A stretch of DNA of 64,000 bases from Hyphomicrobiales bacterium (GCA_009377755.1 WHTM01000022.1:1-64000), one strand, 5' to 3'; shown: positions 50,811 through 60,780, counted from the first letter of the stretch. The notes: generated from the letters alone by a model not told the origin. Made by a program: numbers and translations.

Positions 50811-51431
50811 TTACGGGGTAACGCGTCCGAGGCGGACTGCTTGCCGCACCAGCACGGCAACGCTTTCCGCGCGCATCTTCTCCATCACCTCGGCGCGATA
50901 GCTCTCGACCGTTCGCGGACTGATTTTCAAGGTCGCAGCAATCGCCTGGCTGGTGAAGCCTTCGGCGACCAGGTCGAAGATTTCGACCTGGCGCGGTGTC
51001 AGCCGCGCGAAGCGCGACTCGACCGAGTCGCCGGCGTTGGTCTCCTGCTGTTGAATCGCGCGCGGCAGGCAGCGATTGATCGCCGCCACCAGCTGCACGT
51101 CGTCAATCGGCTTCTCGATGAAGTCGTCCGCTCCCGCCTTGATGGCCGCGACCGCCATCGGGACGTCGGCATGGCCTGAAATCAGCACCACCGGCAGCAG
51201 CAGCCTTCGCCGCCCGATTTCGCGCGCCAGCTCGATGCCGTCCATGCCGGGCATGCGCACGTCGGCGACGACACAGCCGGCGTGCTGAGCTGCCGACTTC
51301 TCCAGAAAGGCCTCGGCAGAATCGAAGGTCTCCACGCGGAATCCAAAGACACTGAGCATCTCGCCAAGCGCGTGGCGCACCGATGCCTGGTCGTCGATGA
51401 CAAAGACGGTGGGGCGCTGCGGCGTCGTCAT
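50811..51431 (-). CDS. FixJ-type response regulator
   Basis: A 206-residue protein. Residues 7-120 are a receiver with the phospho-acceptor D57 (VVADVRMPGMDG) and the FIEKP lysine. Residues about 142-200 are a LuxR-type HTH (LTPRQVEIFDLVAEGFTSQAIA). FixJ/NarL-like regulators activate promoters after phosphorylation. Its start overlaps the kinase stop by 4 bp, so the two form a pair. Confidence 0.92.
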   Translation of the reverse strand: MTTPQRPTVFVIDDQASVRHALGEMLSVFGFRVETFDSAEAFLEKSAAQHAGCVVADVRMPGMDGIELAREIGRRRLLLPVVLISGHADVPMAVAAIKAGADDFIEKPIDDVQLVAAINRCLPRAIQQQETNAGDSVESRFARLTPRQVEIFDLVAEGFTSQAIAATLKISPRTVESYRAEVMEKMRAESVAVLVRQAVRLGRVTP

Positions 51432-53137
51432 GCTGGTGGGGACTCGAGTGGAAGCGAGAAGCGGAACTCCGTTCCTTGCGGGGAGGTTGACTCGAGCCAG
51501 AGACGGCCGCCATGCGACTCCACGATCGAGGCGGAAATCGATAAGCCGAGTCCGAGGCCCTCGCGCTTGGACGTGGTCAAGGGTTCGAATAGGCGCCCGA
51601 TAAGCTCTTGATCGATTCCCGGGCCGTTGTCGATGACGCGGAATTCGATCTGCGGGGGCAACTCCAGATGTCTTACGGCGATGATGATCCGGCCGTCGAT
51701 ACGATACGGTCCGATCGCGTCTATCGCGTTGCGGACCAGGTTGAGGATCACCTGTTGCAACTGAACGCGATCCGCGTGCAATGCCGGGGGCTTCTCGGGA
51801 AGATCAATTTCGACCCTGATGTTGCTGGTTGATGCCGCCGCGACGAGCAGCGCGAGCGTGTCGTCGAGCATGCTGCGAATCTCGATGGTGCTCACGTGCG
51901 GCTGGCCGCGGCGGAGGAAATCCCGCATCCTGCGCACCACGCCACCGGCATGATCGATCTGGGTCACCAGGGTGGCTAGGTTGTTCTCGGCGCGACGCAG
52001 ATCCGCGTTCGGCATCCGCAGGATCTGCTGCGCGGCTCGGGCCAAGGCCCGGGCGGCGGTCATCGGCTGGTTGATTTCATGCGCGAGCGCCGACGCCATG
52101 CCGCTGACCAGATTGACGCGCGCCGCGCCGGCGGCCTCCGCCCGTCGTTTGCGCAGCAGATCCTCCACCGCCCGGATCGCGCGCTGCGCCTGCTGGCGCT
52201 CACTGACGGTGACGCCAACCACCAGCCCGGTCGCAGTCAGCACCAGCATCAGCATCTGCACTTCGGTGAATGCCGCGGCGTCGTGGCCATAAAGGTGCAA
52301 CAAGGCAACCAGGGCCAGTTGCGTCACTGCCAGCGCGACGCAGGCACCGTCGAGGCCGTGGCGGACGGCGATGACCACGACCGGCACGAAGACCAGGTAG
52401 AAATAATTGAACCCGGTTGGGATCGCGGGATTGATGATGACCCACAGGAGCAGGGCTGCCACACCGGTCCAGGACAGCAGCTCGGGCAGCGCCGGCAGTA
52501 GGGCGCGGGCGTGCACCAGGCCCTCCCGCAGCACCAGGCGCAGCGTGAGCGGGGCCATCACGGCGATGCCGATGAAGTCGCCGACCAGCAACGGTGCAAG
52601 CGCGACCGGCAGATCGCCGCTTTCGAGCTGTCCTTCCACCAGCAGCGGCAAGGGTAGCAGCGAGCCGACGACGATGGCGCCGGCAAATCCGGCGGCCAAC
52701 AACATGGCGATGTCGCGCAAATGGTCCAGGCCGACGTCGAGGCGCAGGTTCCTGCGTGCCACCGCCGCCGCCGTCCCATAGCCGACTGCGAAGATGGCGG
52801 CGATCGCGACCAGGACCCACCATTCCAGATGGGTGCGCAGCACCGCCACCTCGGCGATGATCACCCCGGCAAACAGCACGGCTCCGTAGCGGGGGCCGGC
52901 GAAGACCATCAGCGCAAACATCACGCCGAGCCCGGGATTCCATGGTGTGATCGGTACGCCCTTGTACTCGTGGATGAAGCTGACCCATTCGAGCAGCACG
53001 TAAGCTGCGAGGAATGCGGCGGCCAGGAGAGGCTGCAAGGTCAGCATTCCCGAGGCGCGCGCGATCCAGCCGCTCCCGCTGGGCTCGCGGCCGCGGGGAC
53101 CAGGCGGGTTCGCATCAAGGGATTTCACGAGGGTCAT
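51428..53137 (-). CDS. MASE1-type sensor histidine kinase
   Basis: A 569-residue inner-membrane kinase. Residues about 30-310 are a MASE1-like eight-span sensor (WNPGLGVMFALMVFAGPRYG; LLVGDFIGIAVMAPLTLRL). The H box is LAHEINQPMTAARA with H353, followed by the N box (NLVRNAIDAIG) and G boxes (DNGPGIDQ, GLGLGLSIS). This is the FixL/NtrB-like subgroup. ATG 53137 lies in the 235-bp divergent region shared with the TAXI gene. The ligand is unknown. Confidence 0.92.
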   Translation of the reverse strand: MTLVKSLDANPPGPRGREPSGSGWIARASGMLTLQPLLAAAFLAAYVLLEWVSFIHEYKGVPITPWNPGLGVMFALMVFAGPRYGAVLFAGVIIAEVAVLRTHLEWWVLVAIAAIFAVGYGTAAAVARRNLRLDVGLDHLRDIAMLLAAGFAGAIVVGSLLPLPLLVEGQLESGDLPVALAPLLVGDFIGIAVMAPLTLRLVLREGLVHARALLPALPELLSWTGVAALLLWVIINPAIPTGFNYFYLVFVPVVVIAVRHGLDGACVALAVTQLALVALLHLYGHDAAAFTEVQMLMLVLTATGLVVGVTVSERQQAQRAIRAVEDLLRKRRAEAAGAARVNLVSGMASALAHEINQPMTAARALARAAQQILRMPNADLRRAENNLATLVTQIDHAGGVVRRMRDFLRRGQPHVSTIEIRSMLDDTLALLVAAASTSNIRVEIDLPEKPPALHADRVQLQQVILNLVRNAIDAIGPYRIDGRIIIAVRHLELPPQIEFRVIDNGPGIDQELIGRLFEPLTTSKREGLGLGLSISASIVESHGGRLWLESTSPQGTEFRFSLPLESPPA

Positions 53138-53372
53138 GATCCGGAACAATAGCTGCAATCCTGGCGGCCTGCACGGCGGCACCGTTCGGGAAGCTGCGTG
53201 GTCGGCGTGATCGGTTGCTTGCCGCCGTCCTAGCCCGGTATAGGATGCGGGCGCGACGGCGGTGATCGAGAGGCTCATCGTTCCAGGGTCTATCCATGCG
53301 GGCCGGAGCATTTGCGGCTGTGAAGCCGATATCCACCGCGGATAAGAACGGAGCGCAACAGGGGAGGGATCG

Positions 53373-54365
53373 ATGCAACTTGCCTCACGTGAATGGTACG
53401 CCCGGTTACGGATCGGGCCCTTGCGCGGCGCCGGCTTGTGCGGTGCTGCGGCTCTAGCCGTCCACCTGATGTCCGGCGCCGCGCAGGCCCAGACGTTGGG
53501 CATCGCAACGATGACGCCTGGCTCGCTGAATCACACGACGGCTTCGGCGATCGCCAGGGTGCTCAAGGAAAAGGCGGGCCTGAATGTCCTGGTACAGCCG
53601 ACCGCCGGCGAATCCGTCATCATTCCCCTCACGTCGCGCGGTGAAGCCGACATCGGCATCGCCAACAGCCTGGAGGTGAGGGTTGCGGTCGCGGAATCGA
53701 AACTGTCAAATCTGCGGCTGATCGGTGCGATCCACCCCCTGCCGACAGCTTTCTTCGTGCGCAAGAGCACGCCCTTGCGGACGATTGCCGATCTCAAAGG
53801 CAAGAAGGTTGTGTACGGCTTTTCCGCGCAGCGGACGATCGACATCGTGATGCGGGCCATCCTGGCAACGAGCGGATTGACGCCGGCGGATGTGTCGCAG
53901 GTTCTCGTGCCAAACGTCGTCAGGGGGGCCGATGATTTCGTGGCCGGCGGGGTGGATGCGTTCTACTTTGCATTCGGCGCGCCGAAGGTCCGGGAGGTGG
54001 ACGCCACTGTCGGTGGTATCCGCGCCCTGGCGATTCCGGAGGCCGGCATGGAAGCGGCCCGCAAGGTCTTCGCTGATGGCTATCTGGCGCCCGCGGTGCC
54101 AAACCCGTTCTTCATCGGCGTCGAAAAGCCGATGGGTGTCTATACGTGGGACAATCTGTTGTTCACCAACGCCACGGTGAAAGACGACATCGTCTACAAG
54201 GTCATCGACGCGATTGTGAAGAACAAGGCCGATCTCGTCACGATTCAGCCGGCGCTGCGGGCGCTCACGGCGGCAGGGCTGCACATAAGCCACAGCGTCC
54301 CGTATCATCCCGGCGCTGTGAAATATTTCTCCGACAACAAGATCGGAATTCGGGGGGCGCGGTGA
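53373..54365 (+). CDS. TAXI-type TRAP substrate-binding protein, copy 1
   Basis: A 330-residue periplasmic binding protein with a signal peptide ending ...SGAAQAQ. The mature part begins TLGIATMTPGSLNHTTASAI, and contains VLVQPTAGESVIIP and the VPNVVRGADDFVAGGVD block, the TAXI pattern. It would pass an anionic substrate, possibly dicarboxylate or aromatic acid, to the TRAP permease encoded two genes later. GGGGAGGG precedes the ATG. Confidence 0.88.
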   Translation: MQLASREWYARLRIGPLRGAGLCGAAALAVHLMSGAAQAQTLGIATMTPGSLNHTTASAIARVLKEKAGLNVLVQPTAGESVIIPLTSRGEADIGIANSLEVRVAVAESKLSNLRLIGAIHPLPTAFFVRKSTPLRTIADLKGKKVVYGFSAQRTIDIVMRAILATSGLTPADVSQVLVPNVVRGADDFVAGGVDAFYFAFGAPKVREVDATVGGIRALAIPEAGMEAARKVFADGYLAPAVPNPFFIGVEKPMGVYTWDNLLFTNATVKDDIVYKVIDAIVKNKADLVTIQPALRALTAAGLHISHSVPYHPGAVKYFSDNKIGIRGAR

Positions 54366-54393
54366 TTGGCATCATGCCAGCAGGGAGGAAACT

Positions 54394-55401
54394 ATGCACA
54401 CGACCAATTGCGTGAATGTCGCTGCGTACGCTCGAAGGCAGGTCATCTGGAACCTGCGCATCACAGCAGCTGTGCTCGTTGCACTGGGATTGGCATCCGC
54501 GTCAGCGGCGGCGCAGACCGTTGGCTTCGCCACGCTGCCGCCCGGCACGCTGAACCATACGACCGCCTCGGCCATCGCCAAGGTGATGAAAGATAAGGCC
54601 GGCATGAACATGCTCGTTCAACCGACCGCCGGCGATACGGTGATCTTGCCGATGGTCAACCGCGGCGAGGCCGAGATCGGTATTGCCAATGCCGTCGAAC
54701 TGCACAACGCGCTTGCCGGAGAAGGGCCCGGCGGCAAGCTGACGGACATCCGCATCATTGCCACCGCCCATCCGTTGAAGACGGCGTTCTGGGTGCGCAA
54801 GGATTCCCCGATGCAGACCATCGCCGACCTCAAGGGAAAGCGGGTCGTGATGGGTTACTCGGCCATGCGCGTTATCGACACGCTCACGCGCGCCATGCTC
54901 GCAGCGGGTGGTTTGACGGAAAAAGACGTAAAGCCGGTTCTCGTTCCCAACGTGGTCCGCGGGGCCGACGACTTCGTCTCTGGTGCAGCCGATATGTATT
55001 TCTTCGCCTTCGGCGGGCCGAAGGTTCGTGAAGTCGACGCAACCGTCGGCGGCACCCGCGTCCTGACCATCGACCCCAACGGTATGCCCACCGCGCGCAG
55101 CGTGTCCCGGTGGGGTTATCTCACCGGTGCGGAGCCGGGACCGATCTTTGTCGGGGTCACCAAGCCGATGCAGGTCTACACGTTTGACAACGTCATTTTC
55201 ACCAACGCCAAGGTGAAGGACGATCTGGTCTACAAACTTCTGGATACGATGGAAAAGAGCAAAGCGGACCTGATCGCGGTGCAGCCTGTGCTGCGCGCGT
55301 TCTCGGCCAAGGATGGATACAAGCAATACGAGGTGCCGTATCACCCCGGCGCGCTGAGATACTTCAAAGAGCGCGGCTACCAACCTGTCGCGCTACAGTG
55401 A
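54394..55401 (+). CDS. TAXI-type TRAP substrate-binding protein, copy 2
   Basis: A 335-residue paralogue of copy 1 (mature start TVGFATLPPGTLNHTTASAI, VLVPNVVRGADDFVSGAAD). Signal peptide near residues 20-40 (AVLVALGLASASAAAQ). The gap to copy 1 is 28 bp, with AGGGAGGAA before the ATG. All three copies share the C-terminal VPYHPGAL/VKYF motif, so they bind related ligands. Confidence 0.88.
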   Translation: MHTTNCVNVAAYARRQVIWNLRITAAVLVALGLASASAAAQTVGFATLPPGTLNHTTASAIAKVMKDKAGMNMLVQPTAGDTVILPMVNRGEAEIGIANAVELHNALAGEGPGGKLTDIRIIATAHPLKTAFWVRKDSPMQTIADLKGKRVVMGYSAMRVIDTLTRAMLAAGGLTEKDVKPVLVPNVVRGADDFVSGAADMYFFAFGGPKVREVDATVGGTRVLTIDPNGMPTARSVSRWGYLTGAEPGPIFVGVTKPMQVYTFDNVIFTNAKVKDDLVYKLLDTMEKSKADLIAVQPVLRAFSAKDGYKQYEVPYHPGALRYFKERGYQPVALQ

Positions 55402-55662
55402 GCGAAAGGTCGTACAACCTGGGCGCGACAGAGCCGCTCTCTGCCGCGTCCAGGCAGTGGCGCTCTGGACACGCACCATTCAAGGACGTTTGATCGCCCG
55501 CGTTGCCGCCTGGTTTGCAATAGAATGAGCGAGCGCGTGCGGGGGCCCGGCAGGGGATGATCGATCGGCGTAACGTCCGATGCCTCGTCAAATAGCCGCA
55601 TTCGTCTTGCGCTTCTCCGGTCGGGCGGCCGGAGTCTCGTGGTAGGCCGTTGAGGGAGGAAC

Positions 55663-56676
55663 ATGATGTCTCGCGTTTTCATCAATCGCTGCGGACCTGC
55701 GGCGCGGCCGCTACGTTCGCTGCCCCGCTACAACGCCGGCGTAGCGGCCGTGTTCGCGTTCAGCCTTGCCGCCGGCACGGCCTCGGCGCAGACCTTCGGC
55801 TTTGCCACGCTGCAGCCCGGCTCGCTGAACCACACCTCGGCTGCCGCTATCGCAAAGGTGTTGAAGGAAAAGGCGGGCATGAACGTTCTGGTCCAGCCGA
55901 CCTCCGGCGACACGGCGATTCTGCCGATGGTCAATCGCGGCGAAGCCGAGTTCGGCAACGGCAACATTTTTGAAATGCACAACGCCTATGAGGGCGCCAT
56001 GCCCGGCGGCAAGATGACCAACCTGCGCATCATCGGGGTGATGCATACCCTGCGCACGGGCTTCTGGGTCCGTAAGGACTCGGGTATGACCACGGTGGCC
56101 GACCTGCGCGGCAAGCGCGTGGGTTGGGGCTTCTCGGCGATGCCGACCATCGGCGTGCTTGGGCATGCAATGATTGCCGCGGGCGGCCTGACGGAAAAGG
56201 ACATCAAGCCGGTACTCGTGCCCAACGTGATCCGCGGCGCCGACGACTTCGTGTCGGGCGCGGCCGACACCTTCCAGTTCGCCTTCGGCGCACCCAAGGT
56301 TCGTGAAGTCGACGCCAGCGTCGGCGGTACCCGCTTTCTCGAAACCGACGAGAAGCTGATGCCGGAGGCCCGCAAGTTCTTCAAATGGGCCTATCTGACG
56401 TCCATCAGCCCGGCCCCGATCTTCATCGGTGTCACCAAGCCGATGAAGACGTTCAGTTTCGACAACATGATCTACACGAATGCCAGGGTGAAGGACGAGG
56501 TCGTCTACAAGGTCCTGGAGACGATGGAGAAGTTCAAACCAGATCTGGTGACCATCCAGCCGGTGCTGCGCGAGTTTTCCGCCGCAGCCGGCTACAAGAC
56601 GTATGACGTGCCGTATCACGCGGGCGCCTTGAAATACTTCAAGGAGCGCAATCTCCAGCCCGCGGCGTTGCAGTGA
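55663..56676 (+). CDS. TAXI-type TRAP substrate-binding protein, copy 3
   Basis: A 337-residue paralogue (mature start TFGFATLQPGSLNHTSAAAI, VLVPNVIRGADDFVSGAAD), closest to copy 2. A 261-bp gap with no other gene precedes it, then TGAGGGAGGA and ATG 55663 (second ATG 55666). Its stop overlaps the permease start, so this copy is the one coupled directly to the transporter. Confidence 0.88.
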   Translation: MMSRVFINRCGPAARPLRSLPRYNAGVAAVFAFSLAAGTASAQTFGFATLQPGSLNHTSAAAIAKVLKEKAGMNVLVQPTSGDTAILPMVNRGEAEFGNGNIFEMHNAYEGAMPGGKMTNLRIIGVMHTLRTGFWVRKDSGMTTVADLRGKRVGWGFSAMPTIGVLGHAMIAAGGLTEKDIKPVLVPNVIRGADDFVSGAADTFQFAFGAPKVREVDASVGGTRFLETDEKLMPEARKFFKWAYLTSISPAPIFIGVTKPMKTFSFDNMIYTNARVKDEVVYKVLETMEKFKPDLVTIQPVLREFSAAAGYKTYDVPYHAGALKYFKERNLQPAALQ

Positions 56677-58643
56677 GTGAAACTCCGCTGCATCCGGATG
56701 CGGCGATGCCAGCTTCCGCCGCGTCCAGAGCGGTTGCGCTCTGGACGGATATCTTCCAGGGGCTGCTGATCGCGGTCGTCGTCTTGTGGGTGCTGGACGT
56801 TCCCCGGCGCGTGCTGGGTCTGGCGTTCTACACCGAGCAGTTCCTCGCGGTGTGCCTGGGTCTCAGCCTGGCATTGGCATATATCGGCAGTCAGACGCGT
56901 CCGCCGAAGTGGTACGATTGGACTGCCGCTTTTGCTTCGCTCGGCATCTGCCTCTACATCACGCTGCGCTATCATCAACTGACCTACGAGATCGCGTTGC
57001 TGCCGACCGAAGGCATCATCGGCAGCGCTATCCTGATACTGGCCGTGCTGGAAGCGACGCGGCGCACCTCGGGCGGCGTGCTGGTCATCATCATCCTGGT
57101 ATTGGTGGCTTATGTCTTCATCGGCCCGCACTTGCCGGCCGACTTCCAGACGCGCCCGGTGTCGCCCGAACGCCTGCTCGTCTACCTCGGCCTCGACCTC
57201 AACGGGATGATCGGCGCCATCCTCGCGGTTGCAGTGGTGATCGTGATTCCGTTCACGCTGATGGGCCAGGTGCTTGGGCGCACCGGCGGCGCGGCCTATT
57301 TTGCTGACCTGGCGATGGCCGGCATGGGGCATTTCCGCGGCGGCGCCGCCAAGATCGCCGTAGCGGGGTCGGCGCTGTTCGGCATGATCTCCGGCGCCGT
57401 GGTCAGCAATGTCGTGGCGGTCGGAATCGTGACCATCCCTCTGATGGCGCGCTCAGGATTCTCCGCGAAGAAGGCCGCGGCCATCGAATCGGTGGGCTCG
57501 ACCGGTGGGCAGTTGATGCCGCCGGTCATGGGCGCCGCCGCCTTCATCATGGCGGAGTTCCTGCAGGTCTCCTACGGCACGGTCGTTATCGCCGCGATCA
57601 TTCCGTCGGTTCTCTATTATGCGGCGCTGTTCATGCACGTCGATCTGGAAGCGGCAAAGGAGCGGATCGGGGCCGCGCAGGTCGACGACGTCCCGCCGTT
57701 CTCCGAGGTCGTAACGTCCGGCTGGCATTTCCCGATCCCCATCATCTTCCTCGTTCTCACCATCGCCTATCCCGAGATCTTTCAGATTCCGATCGAGCGC
57801 GCCGCCGTCTACTCGACGGGCATCCTGATCGTGCTGTGCCTGATGTTCGGCTATCGCGGCAGGCGCGTCACTGTCGGCGAGATGACGCGCGCAGTGCTGG
57901 ATACCGGTCGCGCCGCGCTCGACATCGTGCTGATCGGCGCCGCCGCCGGCCTGGTGGTCGGCACGCTGAGTGTGTCCGGTATTTCCTTCGGTCTGACGCT
58001 GCAGCTCATCGCCATCAGCGGCGAGAACCTGTTCGTGCTGCTGGTGCTCACGGCCGTGATCAGCATCATCCTCGGCATGGGCATGCCGACGGTCAGCGTC
58101 TATGTGCTGACCGCGACGCTGCTGGCGCCGTCGCTGGTCAAGCTCGGCGTGACGCCGATGGCGGCGCACATGTACGTGATGTATTTCGGCATGCTGTCGA
58201 TGATCACGCCGCCGGTCGCAATCGCGGCCTATGCGGCCGCCAACATCGCGCGAGTATCGGGATGGCAGACGGGTTGGACCGCGGTGGCGGTCGGCTGGAG
58301 CACCTTCTTCATCCCGTTCCTGTTCGTGCTGGAACCGGCACTGCTGATGGAGGGGCCATGGTACGGGATCGTCTGGCAGTTCGCACGCAATATGCTCGGC
58401 ATCTTCGTCGGCACGTCGGCGATCGTCGGCTATGCCTTTTCGCCGCTCTCCAGCCCGCTCAGGATCTGCTTTGCGGTGGCGGCGCTGGCGGTGTTGATCC
58501 CACCCAATTCTTTCGCGGGAGCCGGGACGCTCGATTGGTTCGGCCTTGCCGCCTGCCTCGGCCTGCTCGGGTACAGCTTTACGCTGCGCCTGTCGAAGAG
58601 GGCGGTCGTCTCCCTCTCTCCCGAGCGGAGAGGGCCAGCGTGA
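56673..58643 (+). CDS. Fused TRAP transporter permease (DctQM type)
   Basis: A 656-residue inner-membrane protein with about 16-18 spans. The small four-span Q-like part precedes the large M subunit, fused as is usual for TAXI systems. The M part shows the conserved FGMISGAVVSNVVAVGI, VGSTGGQLMPPVMGAAAFIM and LGMGMPTVSVYVLTA blocks. It imports a substrate with sodium. GTG 56673 overlaps the stop of TAXI copy 3. The C-terminus is followed by the antisense gene 58689. Confidence 0.92.
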   Translation: MSETPLHPDAAMPASAASRAVALWTDIFQGLLIAVVVLWVLDVPRRVLGLAFYTEQFLAVCLGLSLALAYIGSQTRPPKWYDWTAAFASLGICLYITLRYHQLTYEIALLPTEGIIGSAILILAVLEATRRTSGGVLVIIILVLVAYVFIGPHLPADFQTRPVSPERLLVYLGLDLNGMIGAILAVAVVIVIPFTLMGQVLGRTGGAAYFADLAMAGMGHFRGGAAKIAVAGSALFGMISGAVVSNVVAVGIVTIPLMARSGFSAKKAAAIESVGSTGGQLMPPVMGAAAFIMAEFLQVSYGTVVIAAIIPSVLYYAALFMHVDLEAAKERIGAAQVDDVPPFSEVVTSGWHFPIPIIFLVLTIAYPEIFQIPIERAAVYSTGILIVLCLMFGYRGRRVTVGEMTRAVLDTGRAALDIVLIGAAAGLVVGTLSVSGISFGLTLQLIAISGENLFVLLVLTAVISIILGMGMPTVSVYVLTATLLAPSLVKLGVTPMAAHMYVMYFGMLSMITPPVAIAAYAAANIARVSGWQTGWTAVAVGWSTFFIPFLFVLEPALLMEGPWYGIVWQFARNMLGIFVGTSAIVGYAFSPLSSPLRICFAVAALAVLIPPNSFAGAGTLDWFGLAACLGLLGYSFTLRLSKRAVVSLSPERRGPA

Positions 58644-58688
58644 GGGGTTCCGGCGCCGAGATTGGGAAGAACCTCGGAACCCGATCTC

Positions 58689-59561
58689 TCACACCACCAG
58701 CGCAGCGTGCTGGCTTTGGCCTTCGGTCAGGCCGCGGGCCTTCATCCAATCGTAGGTGCGGCCGAACAGCGTCGTATCGTAATAGTCGACGTGCTTGTAC
58801 CGCACGAAGGCGCGGAGCAGTTCGTTCGGCTGCAAGGCGTTGCCCGAATGCGCGGCGACGTGGTGGGCGTATTTGTAAAAGTCAGCGTTGATCAGATCGA
58901 CCGCCGCGTTCTCCGCGTCGTAGTAGGCCTTGCGCTGCTCGGACGTGAGGTCGGCCGAGATCACTTCACCGCCGCGGTAGAACGAGGCGGCGATGATGTG
59001 CGCGCCTTCCTTTAGGCCGAGACTGATAAACGGCTCCATCACCGTCACCGCCCGATGTGTCCCGTTCTTGAGCCCTTGCCAGCGCTTCTGCGGCAGGCCG
59101 CCGGCTTCGATCTTGACGTGCTCTGGCCCGATGGCGCTCTCGAGCATCTGCAGGGTCGTGTAGTGGGAGCCGGTCAGCCACTGCACCACGACTGGGACAT
59201 CGGCCATGTCGCGCGGCACCTGCAGCGTCTCGTCGAAGGTGACGATCGCCTGGGCGGCGACGGCGGCGCGCAGAGCGGCGAGCTTGCCGCCGCGCGTCCC
59301 GCGCTCCAGCCGGTCGATGCTCGCCCATTCGCACACGTTGTAGCTGTCGGCGGTGCCGCTATCGAACAGGTTTTCCTTGAGCCGGGACATGATCGGGCTC
59401 TGGGCCAAGTCCCTCTCCCGGTCGGCATAGGTTGCCGAGAAGCGCACATCGAGCCCGGCGTCCGCGAACAGTCCTTCCTCGATGCCGACGATCACCGGCA
59501 GGTCGAAGACCGGGTTGTTGGGCGCGATCCTGACGATGGGTTTGTCCTGACCGATCGGCAT
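58689..59561 (-). CDS. NMT1/ABC-type substrate-binding-like protein without signal peptide
   Basis: A 290-residue protein of the SsuA/THI5-like fold (NPVFDLPVIVGIEEGLFADAGLDVRF; FDSGTADSYNVCEW). No signal peptide precedes it, so it may be cytosolic or be a catalytic relative rather than a periplasmic binder. No permease or ATPase gene is adjacent. ATG 59561 has GTGAGGAAC; the frame is open 12 bp further to GTG 59573. Confidence 0.7.
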   Translation of the reverse strand: MPIGQDKPIVRIAPNNPVFDLPVIVGIEEGLFADAGLDVRFSATYADRERDLAQSPIMSRLKENLFDSGTADSYNVCEWASIDRLERGTRGGKLAALRAAVAAQAIVTFDETLQVPRDMADVPVVVQWLTGSHYTTLQMLESAIGPEHVKIEAGGLPQKRWQGLKNGTHRAVTVMEPFISLGLKEGAHIIAASFYRGGEVISADLTSEQRKAYYDAENAAVDLINADFYKYAHHVAAHSGNALQPNELLRAFVRYKHVDYYDTTLFGRTYDWMKARGLTEGQSQHAALVV

Positions 59562-59761
59562 GGCGTTCCTCACTTGGCTACGTCCGCGGCGGGCCGCGGG
59601 CTTCTTGGAAGACTCGGCATTTTAGCCGATATTCGCCGCATGGCTACCGGTGTCTGGACCGGCTGAAACCCGCACACGACTTCCCAGCCATGCGCATTTT
59701 CGGGTGCGCTTTGCCGGGCAACGGTGCAAAATGGTCGGCATCGATCACCGCGAGGTGCCGC

Positions 59762-60742
59762 ATGCGCTATTCGAGGCTCGACGCCAAAGACTACGCCCGC
59801 GAGAGGATGACCGGCATTTGGGCCGCCGCGCTGATGCCGTTCCGGGCCGACCTGAGCGTCGACGAGCAAGGGTTCCGCGGGAACCTGCGCCACTGGGTCG
59901 ACGACCTCGGTGTCGACGGAGTGTTCATCTCCGGCAAGCAGGGCGAGTTCTTCTCGATGTCGGTGGCGGAGCGCAAGCGCAGCTTCGAGCTTGCGCTGGA
60001 GGCCGTTGGTGGCCGCGCGGGCACCATCATGTCGTGCTCGGATCAGAATATGGACGTGGTCATCGACCTCGCCAGGCACGCGCAGGTGATCGGCGCCGAC
60101 GCCATCGTCGTGCACGCGCCGGTGCTGCACTTCCTGCACGCCCAGGACGAAACGCTGTATGCCTATTACAAGGCGATCAGCGAGGCGGTGGACATCGGCA
60201 TCGCGATGTGGAGCCACCCGGACTCCGGGTATCTGATGAGCCCGGAGCTGTGCGCCCGCATCGCCGAACTGCCGAACATCGTCGCCATCAAATACAGCGT
60301 GCCGCGCGAGATGTATGCCACGCTCACCCGCATCGCCGGCGACAAGCTGATCGTCAGCACCGCGTCGGAGGAGGAGTGGTTCGACAATATCGTCGAGCTC
60401 GGCTGGCGCCTTTATCTCTGCTCGTCGCCGCCTTATCTCCTACAGACAAAGGTCGACCGGCGGATGCGCGAGTACACTGACTTGGCGTTCCGCGGCGAGG
60501 TCGCCCGCGCCAAGGCGGTGCGCGACAGCCTCGATCCGGTGCGCCAGGCGATCAAGCGCACGCGGCCGGCGGAGAAGCCGCCGGCGCATTCGAAATACTG
60601 GCAGGAACTGCTCGGGCAGGTGGGAGGCCGGGTGCGTCCGCCGATGCTGGAGCTGACCAAGACCGAGAAGGACGCGACCCGCGCGGCATTTGCAGCCTGC
60701 GGCTTGAGGCTGCCGGGTGCGCTGCGCTCCTCAGCGGCCTGA
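59762..60742 (+). CDS. DapA-family lyase/aldolase
   Basis: A 326-residue class I aldolase fold protein of the dihydrodipicolinate synthase/N-acetylneuraminate lyase family. The GTFxTxxxxE-like start region is GIWAAALMPFRADLSVDEQG; the GVFISGKQGEFFSMSVAER loop and the Schiff-base lysine in NIVAIKYSV are present. Probably acts on a keto acid other than the lysine pathway intermediate. ATG 59762 follows GCGAGGTGCCGC. Confidence 0.8.
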   Translation: MRYSRLDAKDYARERMTGIWAAALMPFRADLSVDEQGFRGNLRHWVDDLGVDGVFISGKQGEFFSMSVAERKRSFELALEAVGGRAGTIMSCSDQNMDVVIDLARHAQVIGADAIVVHAPVLHFLHAQDETLYAYYKAISEAVDIGIAMWSHPDSGYLMSPELCARIAELPNIVAIKYSVPREMYATLTRIAGDKLIVSTASEEEWFDNIVELGWRLYLCSSPPYLLQTKVDRRMREYTDLAFRGEVARAKAVRDSLDPVRQAIKRTRPAEKPPAHSKYWQELLGQVGGRVRPPMLELTKTEKDATRAAFAACGLRLPGALRSSAA

Positions 60743-60748
60743 GAAATT

Positions 60749-60780
60749 CGTAGGGCGCAATAGCGTAGCGTATTGCGCCG
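60749..60780 (+). repeat. REP palindrome, copy 1 near the RAYT relic
   Basis: GGCGCAATA ... TATTGCGCC with an 8-nt centre, preceded by CGTAG. It is the same unit as at 61567-61599 in reverse orientation (one mismatch over 33 bp) and related to the one at 41801. It follows the stop of the DapA-family gene by 6 bp. The region from 60781 to 61050 has no visible gene. Confidence 0.85.
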
